From an uncultured Rhizobium sp. (GTDB taxonomy: Bacteria; Pseudomonadota; Alphaproteobacteria; Rhizobiales; Rhizobiaceae), in assembly GCA_945952045.1 (NCBI GenBank), contig CAMFHE010000043.1, positions 1 to 38,984 of the forward strand: a stretch of DNA of 38,984 bases, written 5' to 3'. The translations under genes and the position numbers were made by a program. Shown in pieces: positions 32,419 through 38,984 of the stretch (position 1 is its first letter; every line of letters begins with the position of its first letter). Below the pieces are notes generated by a model. The model ran no database searches. It was not told where the DNA came from and saw only the letters and a list, made by a program, of their open reading frames with translations.

Positions 32419-33941
32419 GTATTCCTCAACTCCCTGCCGCTGCGCTGGCGGCGCTGGCGATTGCGACGCCAGATACCGTCATCCGCCATCATGTCGGTCA
32501 AAAGGCCTTCCCTCAAGCCCCTGTCGGCAACGCGCATGCGCTTCGACGGCCAGCGGCGGCGAATGGCTTCCAGAATGGCGCAGCCGGCGAGCACCAGATC
32601 GGCGCGATCCGGCCCGATGCAGGGATTGGCGGCGCGGCCGGCGAAATCCCAGGAAAGAAGCCGCGCCTGCATTTCGTTGACCTCGGCATTGCTCAGCCAA
32701 AGCCCATCCACCCGGCGACGATCGTAACGCGGCAGGTCGAGATGCACGCCGGCCAGCGTCGTCACCGTGCCGGACGTGCCGATCAGGTAGAAATCGTCCG
32801 CTGCCGTGACGCTATCGAGAGACGGGCAATCGAAACCAGAGAGCATGCCCTCGACTTCCGAGACCATCGCCTCGAAGATATCCGGCGACACATCGCGGCC
32901 ACCATGACGCTCAGACAGCGTCACGACGCCAACCGGCAACGAGGTCCAGTGGGTGATATGGTTGGCCAGACGCGGCGACCGGTTTTCACCAATGCGCAGC
33001 ACCGCGATTTCCGAGGAGCCGCCGCCGATATCGAACAGCACCACCGAACGGGCATCGCGCCCGACCAGCGACGAGCAGCCGGATACGGCCAGCCGCGCCT
33101 CGGTCTCGCGATTGATGATTTCCAGCTGCAACCCGGTTTCGCTGATCACCCGGCTCAGAAATTCCTCGCCATTTTCGGCGGCGCGGCAGGCTTCGGTGGC
33201 GATCAGGCGCATGCGCCTGATCTGGCGCGCCTTCAGCTTGACGGCGCAGACGCGCAATGCTTCGACCGCGCGCTCCATGGCCGCATCCGAAAGCCGGCCG
33301 CTGGCCCCCAACCCCTCCCCCAGCCGCACGATGCGCGAGAAGGCATCGACGACGCGGAATTGGCCGGGACGTGTCGGCTGGGCGATCAGCAGGCGGCAAT
33401 TGTTGGTGCCGAGGTCGAGCGCGGCATAGAGGTCGTCGGACACCGCATCGCCATCGCGATGATGGGTACGGGCATCCTGTGCATCGCGATCCGGCCGCTG
33501 GGCCGCATCAGCTCGTCCGAATTTCGGGCGCACCGAGGCCGGCGTCGGCTGCTGGGGCATATGCACCGGCGCCAGCGGGCGGGCATGCTGCGCCTTCTTG
33601 CCGCGCGCGCGCCGCTTGTGACGGCGTTCGCCATCCGGCTTGGCCTGTTCCGGCGCTTTCTGTTCCACGGGTCTGGGATTGGCCTGCGCGACCTGTCCGG
33701 GCTCGCCACCCTTGGACCGGCGGCGGCGCTTGCGCTTGCGGACCGGCTCTGCCGGCTCCGCGCCTGTTGGGCGTGCTGCCTCCTCGGTTGCGCCGAGAGG
33801 GCTCGCTTTGGCCACAGCAGAAGCGTCACGGGAAGCCCCATGACGTTTCTTCTTGCCGCGCCGGGAGCTTTTGCTGCCCTTGCGGCCTGTCGCCGACGCC
33901 CCGTTATCCAGCGGCGCAGGGCCGCGTTCGGGGTCTGTCAC
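32415..33941 (-). CDS. Ppx/GppA-family phosphatase with long basic N-terminal extension
   Basis: A 508-residue protein. The Ppx/GppA domain (about residues 170-495) is expected to hydrolyse polyphosphate or pppGpp. It shows the ASKHA phosphate-1 motif LYAALDLGTNNCRLLI, then GGGSSEIAVLRIG and FYLIGTSGTVTTLAGVHLD. The first 165 residues are low-complexity and highly basic (RRGKKKRHG; RKRKRRRRSKGG; RRHKRRARGKK), likely disordered, and could bind RNA, ribosomes or polyphosphate. The start is GTG 33941, with no good ribosome-binding site. A shorter product starting near residue 167 would give only the core. It is followed by rlmE with a 4-bp overlap. Confidence 0.88.
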   Translation of the reverse strand: MTDPERGPAPLDNGASATGRKGSKSSRRGKKKRHGASRDASAVAKASPLGATEEAARPTGAEPAEPVRKRKRRRRSKGGEPGQVAQANPRPVEQKAPEQAKPDGERRHKRRARGKKAQHARPLAPVHMPQQPTPASVRPKFGRADAAQRPDRDAQDARTHHRDGDAVSDDLYAALDLGTNNCRLLIAQPTRPGQFRVVDAFSRIVRLGEGLGASGRLSDAAMERAVEALRVCAVKLKARQIRRMRLIATEACRAAENGEEFLSRVISETGLQLEIINRETEARLAVSGCSSLVGRDARSVVLFDIGGGSSEIAVLRIGENRSPRLANHITHWTSLPVGVVTLSERHGGRDVSPDIFEAMVSEVEGMLSGFDCPSLDSVTAADDFYLIGTSGTVTTLAGVHLDLPRYDRRRVDGLWLSNAEVNEMQARLLSWDFAGRAANPCIGPDRADLVLAGCAILEAIRRRWPSKRMRVADRGLREGLLTDMMADDGIWRRNRQRRQRSGRELRNT

Positions 33942-34159
33942 GTTTTTGATCCAAGTCGCCGCGCAAGACCCTTGCGGGTATGCTGCTGGCGCGCTTCAAG
34001 AGTTTCGTTGGCGCGACAATATCAGCAGGGCTGCGTTTCGACAATTTGTTTTTACATTGGCGACGATGCAAACCCGGCCGAAAGCCAGCGACAATCTTCC
34101 CTCATACGGGAAAAGCGCGAAAGAAAGGGCGCCTGCGCGCCAGGAGATTGGAAGGCTGG

Positions 34160-34375
34160 TCAGCGCTCGGATGTCGTCAGGACCTGGGCAAGAGAAATCA
34201 GCTTTTCGCGGTCGCGCACGCCTTTTTGAAGCGAGTGAACCAGAATAACCGCCAAGGCTTCGCCGTCAGGACTATCCTTGCGGATGCCATGTTCGGCACA
34301 GGCTGCGTCGAAGACGTCACGAAGCAGGGTCAGTTGATCCCCGCTGATCGGCGTTCGAACGGTCTGCATGCGCAT
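34160..34375 (-). CDS. Small conserved-looking protein, unknown function
   Basis: A 71-residue soluble, helical protein (TPISGDQLTLLRDVFDAACA; then LAVILVHSLQKGV). I do not recognise a named family, but the clean gene structure, with GGAGG 7 bp before ATG 34375, and a normal length support a real gene. ATG 34369 is an alternative. It lies 218 bp from the phosphatase gene start, on the same strand, and that gap shows no other feature. Confidence 0.72.
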   Translation of the reverse strand: MRMQTVRTPISGDQLTLLRDVFDAACAEHGIRKDSPDGEALAVILVHSLQKGVRDREKLISLAQVLTTSER

Positions 34376-34708
34376 GATCCACCTCCAAGGAGATACGCAA
34401 CCGGTGAAAACCCCAAGACACCAATAGTGCGATATAAAGCGTCGCGCGAGTTGCCTTGATCCTCCGCAGGCCGCAACACAATCCGGCCATGGACGGGATG
34501 GACATAGGAATTTATGGCAAATTTATCGCCAAGCGTCAAATTTCTATGGAAAAGAGGCCAAGCATGGGTAGTCCCACCCCTTTGAACCACATTTCGGCCC
34601 CCAAAGGGAGTAGGACACGCTAAAGGCGAGCGGCGCGAAGTGACAAATGCATTAGCATTGCCCCGCGATTCCAGCGAATCACGGGGCTGCGCCATTCGAT
34701 GTGCGTTA
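34376..34708. other. Intergenic region with short inverted repeats
   Basis: This 333-bp gap between two minus-strand genes has no plausible ORF. Two small hairpins lie near 34565-34608: TGGG-TAGT-CCCA (34565-34576) and CCCTTTG (34578-34584) with CAAAGGG (34602-34608). They could belong to a small RNA on either strand, or to a leader of the 34160 gene, but no T-rich end or known family is seen. Confidence 0.4.
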
Positions 34709-35104
34709 TCAGTTGAGAACACGCACCACCGTATTGGTTTCCGGATCGACGATGATGCGCTGTTCGTTGACGACCGTATAGGCGTAGCGCGGCTCGTCCG
34801 GGATCGGCGTCAGCACGACTTCCCGAGAAATCGCCTTGCCGACCACGACGGGTTGCTCCACAACGATGGAGCCCGTCACCGGCTGCTGTTCGACATAGGT
34901 CACGACCTTCTGAGGCGGCGGATCGATGGCCGTTCCCACGATCGCGCCGGCGACACCGCCGACTGCCGCGCCGACCGGCCCGCCGACAACCGCGCCGGTG
35001 ACCGCACCACCGGCTGCGCCAGTCAACGCGCCGTCTTCCGCATAGGCGGCGCCCGCCAAACCAAGGGCCGCCACAGCAGCCCCGATAATCATGATGTTAC
35101 GCAT
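34709..35104 (-). CDS. DUF1236 protein with glycine-zipper segment, exported
   Basis: A 131-residue envelope protein. A signal peptide (residues 1-22, IMIIGAAVAALGLAGAAYA) is followed by a glycine-zipper stretch (GGAVTGAVVGGPVGAAVGG) that can insert in or pack against membranes, and a C-terminal DUF1236-like domain ending NEQRIIVDPETNTVVRVLN. The function of such proteins is unknown. ATG 35104 has GAGGAG about 7 bp upstream. Confidence 0.87.
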   Translation of the reverse strand: MRNIMIIGAAVAALGLAGAAYAEDGALTGAAGGAVTGAVVGGPVGAAVGGVAGAIVGTAIDPPPQKVVTYVEQQPVTGSIVVEQPVVVGKAISREVVLTPIPDEPRYAYTVVNEQRIIVDPETNTVVRVLN

Positions 35105-35268
35105 GTCCGATCTCCTCGTTTGATCAACTCATGTTCACGAGGATGGAAACGCCCTTCCCCCGGAAGGGTTCCAGACATCGGTATGCATCTCGCTTGCGCA
35201 GATCGATTGCAACGACTCCAGCCTGCCGGCAAAATAGTTAGCAAGAGGCTTTTTGAAGGAGGTGCGAG

Positions 35269-35661
35269 ATGGAGCGTTTTACAGGTGGATGCCTGTGCGG
35301 CAAGGTCAGCATCGCGGCCCTGGGCCAGCCTTACCGCGTCGGTATCTGCCACTGCCTCGATTGCCGCAAGCATCACGGCGCCCTCTTCCACGCTTCGGCA
35401 ATCTTCCCCGAAAGGGCCGTGACGGTCTCGGGAGAAACACGCGATTATGCCGGCCGCTTCTTCTGCCCTGGCTGCGGATCACCGGTGTTTTCGCGCAGCG
35501 CCGACGAGATCGAGATCAACCTCGGCTCACTCGACACCCCGAACCAACTGCGCCCCACCTACGAACTCTGGACCATCCGCCGCGAATCCTGGCTCCCGCC
35601 CTTTCCCCTCAAGACGCGTTACGAACGCAACCGGGAGAATGACGGCCGGATTGAAGATTAG
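35269..35661 (+). CDS. GFA-family zinc protein (second copy)
   Basis: A 130-residue GFA/CENP-V superfamily protein. The zinc pattern is complete: C-x-C (Cys8, Cys10), C-x-C-x2-C (Cys27, 29, 32, in CHCLDC) and C-x2-C (Cys66, 69, in CPGCG). It ends with YELWTIRRESWLPPF, a pattern common to this branch. AAGGAGG lies 6 bp before ATG 35269. It is a distinct subfamily from the copy at 24055. The substrate is unknown; glutathione adducts of small aldehydes are the classic suggestion. Confidence 0.9.
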   Translation: MERFTGGCLCGKVSIAALGQPYRVGICHCLDCRKHHGALFHASAIFPERAVTVSGETRDYAGRFFCPGCGSPVFSRSADEIEINLGSLDTPNQLRPTYELWTIRRESWLPPFPLKTRYERNRENDGRIED

Positions 35662-35719
35662 CGCAGGGATTACCCGTTTGATTTGCGTGCGATATTTCTT
35701 GGAGACGATCGAAGAAATT

Positions 35720-35793
35720 TGGCTGGGGAACCTGGATTCGAACCAAGATCGACGGAGTCAGAGTCCGCTGTTCTACCATTGAACTATTCCCCA
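35720..35793 (-). tRNA. tRNA-Gln (anticodon CUG)
   Basis: The minus strand folds as a tRNA. The acceptor TGGGGAA pairs with TTCCCCA, discriminator G, CCA encoded (35722-35720). The D-arm is AGTTCAATGGTAGAAC, the anticodon loop is ACTCTGACT with CTG at 35761-35759, and the T-arm GGTTCGAATCC is classic. Anticodon CUG reads CAG (glutamine). A short inverted repeat ATTTCTT/AAGAAAT (35694-35718) overlaps the region just after the 3' end. Confidence 0.96.
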
Positions 35794-36118
35794 GCAGGGC
35801 CGAGGCGGTTGGCTCGGCTGGTGTGGGGCGGCTTATAAACAAAAGGGTGGGGCTTGCAAATACCCTTTTTCAAAAAAAGTGCGAAATTTGCAATTGGCGG
35901 GAGGTTGACCGTTCGAGACGGCGGGAAGGCGTTGAAAGGGCGGGATAAAATCGGCTTGGGGCGAAATTCGTTTGCACCGGCGCCACGGGCGCAGCATGTT
36001 CCCTATCGGGATTGCGGGAATTTCCGTCCGATTTTGAAGAATTGAACGTTCCGCGTCGTTTGGTTTCGGGGCGAAGCGAAGCAGATCGCTTCAGGGTTGG
36101 CGGGATCGGGTTGAGATC
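35794..36118. other. Intergenic region before the FAD oxidoreductase
   Basis: The left part carries the tRNA-Gln promoter. The remaining 250 bp before the oxidoreductase gene contain no ORF or hairpin that I trust. A frame on the minus strand across this stretch lacks any start or codon pattern and is ignored. Confidence 0.5.
35832..35859 (-). promoter_or_regulatory. Promoter for tRNA-Gln
   Basis: On the minus strand, TTGCAA (35859-35854) and TATAAG (35837-35832) are separated by 16 bp. The -10 box lies 39 bp before the tRNA 5' end, giving a leader of about 30 nt. The boxes match the sigma-70 consensus well. Confidence 0.6.
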
Positions 36119-37366
36119 ATGGGTAGCGACGTCGTCGTTCTCGGTGCGGGCATCATCGGCGTTTCGAGCGCCATCCATCTGGCGCGGCGCGGGCGCAGCG
36201 TGGTGCTGGTCGACCGGCGCGGACCGGGTGAAGAAACGTCCTTCGGCAATTCCGGTCTGATCCAACGCGAAGGCGTCGTACCCTACGGCTTTCCGCAAAA
36301 GCTCGGCCTGCTGATGCGCTATGCGCTCAACAACCGCGTCGATGCGTCCTATCACTGGCGCTCCCTGCCCTCGCAGTTCGGTTTCCTGGCGCGCTACTGG
36401 TGGCACTCCAATGCGTCTCGCCACGACCGCATCTCCCGCGCCTATGCGCCGCTTATCGAACATTCCATCAGCGAGCATAGCGAGCTGATCACGGCGGCCG
36501 GCGCCGACCGGTTGATCGCGCGCAATGGCTGGCAGGAGCTCTTTCGCACCGCCAAGGTGATGGATGCCGAATTATGCGAGGCAGAACGGCTCGGCCGCGA
36601 ATATGGCGTGCGCTACCGGGCGCTATCGGCCGACGAACTGCGCCGCGAGGAACCTTTCGTCACCGGTCCGTTCCTCGGCGCGCTGCGCTGGGACGATCCC
36701 TGGTCGGTGCGCGATCCGCATGCGCTTGTGATGGCCTATGTCGATCATTTCGAAAAGCTCGGCGGTCGCGTGGTGCGTGGCGATGCGTTGAGCCTCTCTG
36801 CCGACGGCAAAGGCTGGCGGGTGACGACGCAGGATGGCCCGATCTCGGCCCGCGAAGCGGTCGTGGCGCTCGGGCCATGGTCGGAGATGCTGACGACCCG
36901 GCTCGGCTATCGCTTCCCGCTCGGCGTCAAGCGCGGCTACCATATGCATTATGCACCCAAGGATGGCGCGACGCTGAACAACTGGACCATCGACCGCGAG
37001 GGCGGCTATTTCCTGGCGCCCATGAATCGCGGCATCCGGCTGACGACAGGTGCGGAGTTCGCGACGCGTGACGCGCCGAAAACGCCGGTGCAGCTCGAGC
37101 GCGCCGAAGCGGTGGCGCGCCGCGCCTTTCCGCTCGGCGAGCGGCGCGATGCGGAGCCGTGGATGGGCGCCCGCCCCTGCACGCCGGACATGATGCCGAT
37201 CATCGGCCGCGCCCCGCGCCACGACACGCTCTGGTTCAGCTTCGGCCATGCCCATCACGGCCTGACGCTCGGGCCGGTCAGCGGCCGGTTGCTGGCCGAG
37301 GCCATGACCGGCGAGCGGTCGCTGATCGACATCGCCGCCTATCGCCCGGAGCGGTTTCGCCCCTGA
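36119..37366 (+). CDS. FAD-dependent amine/D-amino-acid oxidoreductase (DadA-like)
   Basis: A 415-residue flavoprotein of the D-amino-acid dehydrogenase/glycine-sarcosine oxidase family. The dinucleotide-binding motif is GAGIIGVSSAIHLARRG (Gly9, Gly11, Gly14) with Asp32 at the end of the second strand. The DadA-like loop ETSFGNSGLI follows. The C-terminal FAD contact GFAHHGLTLGPVSGR-like segment is seen as FGHAHHGLTLGPVSGRLLA. The likely reaction is oxidative deamination of a D-amino acid, N-methyl amino acid or amine. It converges on a GntR gene with 3 bp between stops. Beyond that gene is a polyamine-type transporter, hinting at an imported amine as substrate. Confidence 0.92.
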   Translation: MGSDVVVLGAGIIGVSSAIHLARRGRSVVLVDRRGPGEETSFGNSGLIQREGVVPYGFPQKLGLLMRYALNNRVDASYHWRSLPSQFGFLARYWWHSNASRHDRISRAYAPLIEHSISEHSELITAAGADRLIARNGWQELFRTAKVMDAELCEAERLGREYGVRYRALSADELRREEPFVTGPFLGALRWDDPWSVRDPHALVMAYVDHFEKLGGRVVRGDALSLSADGKGWRVTTQDGPISAREAVVALGPWSEMLTTRLGYRFPLGVKRGYHMHYAPKDGATLNNWTIDREGGYFLAPMNRGIRLTTGAEFATRDAPKTPVQLERAEAVARRAFPLGERRDAEPWMGARPCTPDMMPIIGRAPRHDTLWFSFGHAHHGLTLGPVSGRLLAEAMTGERSLIDIAAYRPERFRP

Positions 37367-37369
37367 GGC

Positions 37370-38062
37370 CTATCTGCCTTGAACGGCAGCCTCGGCCTCG
37401 ACTTCGAGAAAACGGGTACGGCCGAGATGGCCGGCGCCGTCCTGGATATCGGCGACGATCGCCTGTCGCAATGCGTCGACATCCTGCGCGCGGATCGCGG
37501 CCATGGCCTCGGCGTGACGATCGACGCGGTAGCTTTCATGCAGGTTCTCTGTCGCTTCGCGCATGAAGGGCCCAAGGCGCAGCCAGAGGCTTTCGATCAG
37601 CGGCAGAAGCACCGCCGATGCATGCCCTTCATAGAGACAGCGATGGAAGGCGAAGTTGCGCTCGATGCCGAGTTCGATATTGCCGGCCTGATAGGCCGCG
37701 TCGATTTCCGTATCGAGCTTTTCCAGCCGGGCCAGCCGCAGATAGTCTATAAACGGCATGCAGCGCTCCGCCGCAACCGTTTCCAGCGCAATGCGCGCGG
37801 TGATGATCTCGTCGAATTTTTCCGGATCCATATCCGGCACCCGCACCCGGCGGTTGTCGAGATGCTCCAGTGCGCCATCGGCCACGAGCCGATGGATCGC
37901 CTCGCGCACCGGCATGGCGCTGACGGACAAATTTTGTGCGATTCCATGGATCGTTACCGGTTGACCCGGCGGGAACCGACCTGACATGATGGCTTGCCGC
38001 AGATTGCGATAAACCCATTGCTTGACGGATTCCAATGCCTGCCTGTCATCGCAAGCCCACAT
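37370..38062 (-). CDS. GntR-family (FCD subfamily) regulator of the adjacent transport/oxidase genes
   Basis: A 230-residue regulator. The winged helix-turn-helix (about residues 8-75) includes GQPVTIHGIAQNLSVSAMPV, and the FCD ligand-binding domain (about 85-215) has the metal-binding-like NFAFHRCLYEG helix. AAGGAG lies 8 bp before ATG 38062, favouring this start over an upstream one at 38104. Two strong palindromes sit in the 290 bp between this gene and the ABC transporter gene. Local repression of the transporter, the oxidoreductase and itself is the likely role; the inducer is unknown. Confidence 0.92.
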   Translation of the reverse strand: MWACDDRQALESVKQWVYRNLRQAIMSGRFPPGQPVTIHGIAQNLSVSAMPVREAIHRLVADGALEHLDNRRVRVPDMDPEKFDEIITARIALETVAAERCMPFIDYLRLARLEKLDTEIDAAYQAGNIELGIERNFAFHRCLYEGHASAVLLPLIESLWLRLGPFMREATENLHESYRVDRHAEAMAAIRAQDVDALRQAIVADIQDGAGHLGRTRFLEVEAEAAVQGR

Positions 38063-38212
38063 CGCCTCGCTCCTTCCGGCAGCCGCCCCCCGGCCTGCCC
38101 GCACTCGATGTCGCTCCCCGCTGTCAATAGCCCTTTGGGCGTGCTTGCCAGTGGCAAAACGAAATGCAACGTTCCGATCGGCATGTCGCTTTCACGAAAG
38201 TTCCCCTTCCCA

Positions 38213-38244
38213 ATTTGATCAAATCGTGTTTTGATATGATCAAA
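38213..38244. promoter_or_regulatory. Double GntR operator candidate
   Basis: Two palindromes with the same half-site, TTTGAT/ATCAAA: a perfect 12-mer ATTTGATCAAAT (38213-38224) and TTTGAT-ATG-ATCAAA (38230-38244). Half-site starts are about 16 bp apart. They lie 109 bp before the ABC gene start and about 150 bp before the GntR start, in the usual place for an FCD-type GntR operator. Confidence 0.65.
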
Positions 38245-38352
38245 TTCAAGGTCAGTGTAGAGCGACGCGACAATCTGTCAACAGAGATTGGCCGCTCGAG
38301 ACAACCGATCGGAGAAGGGCACGATCTCTTCCCGCAACAATAGGGGGAATGA

Positions 38353-38984
38353 ATGCATCAACAGCCTGCTGGGACGACCCGGGGCGGCGATATCGATATG
38401 CAGAACGTCGTCAAGGATTTCGGCCATTTCCGCGCCGTCAACGACGTTTCGCTCAAGATCGCTTCAAATGAATTCTTCACGCTGCTGGGACCGTCCGGCT
38501 GCGGAAAGACCACGCTTCTGCGGATGCTCGCAGGCTTCGAGATGCCGACAGGCGGCAAGATCCTTCTGGACAAGGCCGACATCTCGCTTCTGCCGCCCAA
38601 CCAGCGGCCCATCAACACCGTCTTCCAGAACTACGCCCTCTTCCCGCATATGACGGTTGCCGAAAACATCGGCTTCGGCCTGAAGATGCTCGGCCGTCCG
38701 AAGGCCGAGATCGAGAAGGTGACGCAGGACATGCTGCGCCTCGTCCAGCTGGAGGCGCGTGGCAAGCATCTCGTCACGCAATTGTCCGGCGGCCAGCAGC
38801 AGCGCGTGGCGCTGGCGCGCGCTCTGGCGCCGCAGCCGAAGGTTCTGCTGCTCGACGAACCGTTGTCCGCCCTCGACCTCAAGCTGCGCAAGTCGATGCA
38901 GATCGAACTCAAGCGCCTTCAGATGGAAACCGGCATCACCTTCGTGTTCGTGACCCACGACCAGGAAGAGGCGCTGACCATGTC
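38353..38984 (+). CDS. Polyamine-type ABC transporter ATP-binding protein, N-terminal part
   Basis: The first 210 residues of a PotA-like ATPase that would power import of spermidine/putrescine or a related amine. Walker A is GPSGCGKTT (residues 46-54), the Q-loop FQNYALFPHMTV (91-102), the signature LSGGQQQRVALARAL (144-158), Walker B KVLLLDEPLSALD (163-175) and the H-loop THDQEEA (His202). GGGGGA lies just before ATG 38353, which is in frame with ATG 38398. The gene runs out of the window. Permease and binding-protein genes are expected to follow. Substrate is inferred from family only. Confidence 0.93.
   Translation, partial: MHQQPAGTTRGGDIDMQNVVKDFGHFRAVNDVSLKIASNEFFTLLGPSGCGKTTLLRMLAGFEMPTGGKILLDKADISLLPPNQRPINTVFQNYALFPHMTVAENIGFGLKMLGRPKAEIEKVTQDMLRLVQLEARGKHLVTQLSGGQQQRVALARALAPQPKVLLLDEPLSALDLKLRKSMQIELKRLQMETGITFVFVTHDQEEALTM

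Overview
The window looks like a chromosomal segment of an alphaproteobacterium of the Rhizobiaceae (Rhizobium/Agrobacterium-like). The evidence is GC-rich coding sequence, a short-form HisG paired with HisZ, a plant-type glutamate-cysteine ligase, a DUF1476 protein (ATP synthase zeta subunit family), a DUF1127 protein, and dispersed palindromic intergenic elements resembling the mosaic repeats described in rhizobia. No insertion sequence, prophage, CRISPR array or clear pseudogene was seen. Genes are intact except the two cut by the window edges (groEL at the left, an ABC ATPase gene at the right).

Layout. 1-2064: groEL 3' end and terminator, an AT-richer orphan gene for a glycine-rich membrane-anchored protein, and a DoxX-family gene. 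2089-5485 (minus): hisS-hisZ-hisG, with a palindromic repeat between hisS and hisZ. 5733-8382: a methyltransferase-like gene overlapping a HAD hydrolase gene, then tag overlapping a small secreted-protein gene on the minus strand. 8654-10791: two tandem L,D-transpeptidases facing a small exported protein. 10931-16794: glycolate oxidase operon glcDEF (minus), a divergent LysR regulator and a FadR-type GntR regulator. 17026-22501 (plus): Nudix hydrolase, PiT phosphate permease, rsmE, gshA and a DUF937-like protein. 22628-24972: DUF1127 gene, divergent LysR regulator plus GFA-family protein, MAPEG membrane protein. 25163-29546: secreted protein, membrane protein coupled to guaB, zeta-subunit-like gene, Tat-exported metallo-beta-lactamase-fold hydrolase. 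29813-33941: DHA2-type MFS exporter facing a VOC protein, rlmE overlapping a Ppx/GppA phosphatase that carries a long basic N-terminal extension. 34160-35793: small conserved genes, a second GFA protein, tRNA-Gln(CUG). 36119-38984: FAD-dependent amine/amino-acid oxidoreductase, GntR regulator, and the start of a polyamine-type ABC transporter.

How the genes work together. Most of the window is housekeeping: chaperonin, histidine and GMP synthesis, ribosomal RNA methylation, glutathione synthesis, DNA repair and envelope crosslinking. Two blocks look like regulated catabolic units: glycolate oxidation (glcDEF with LysR and possibly GntR control) and the GntR/FAD-oxidase/ABC-importer locus. The less explained material is the glycine-rich orphan protein at 663-1361, a family of hairpin repeats whose ends form the stop codons of three different genes, several clear operator-like palindromes beside regulators, and a possible structured leader before the first L,D-transpeptidase.
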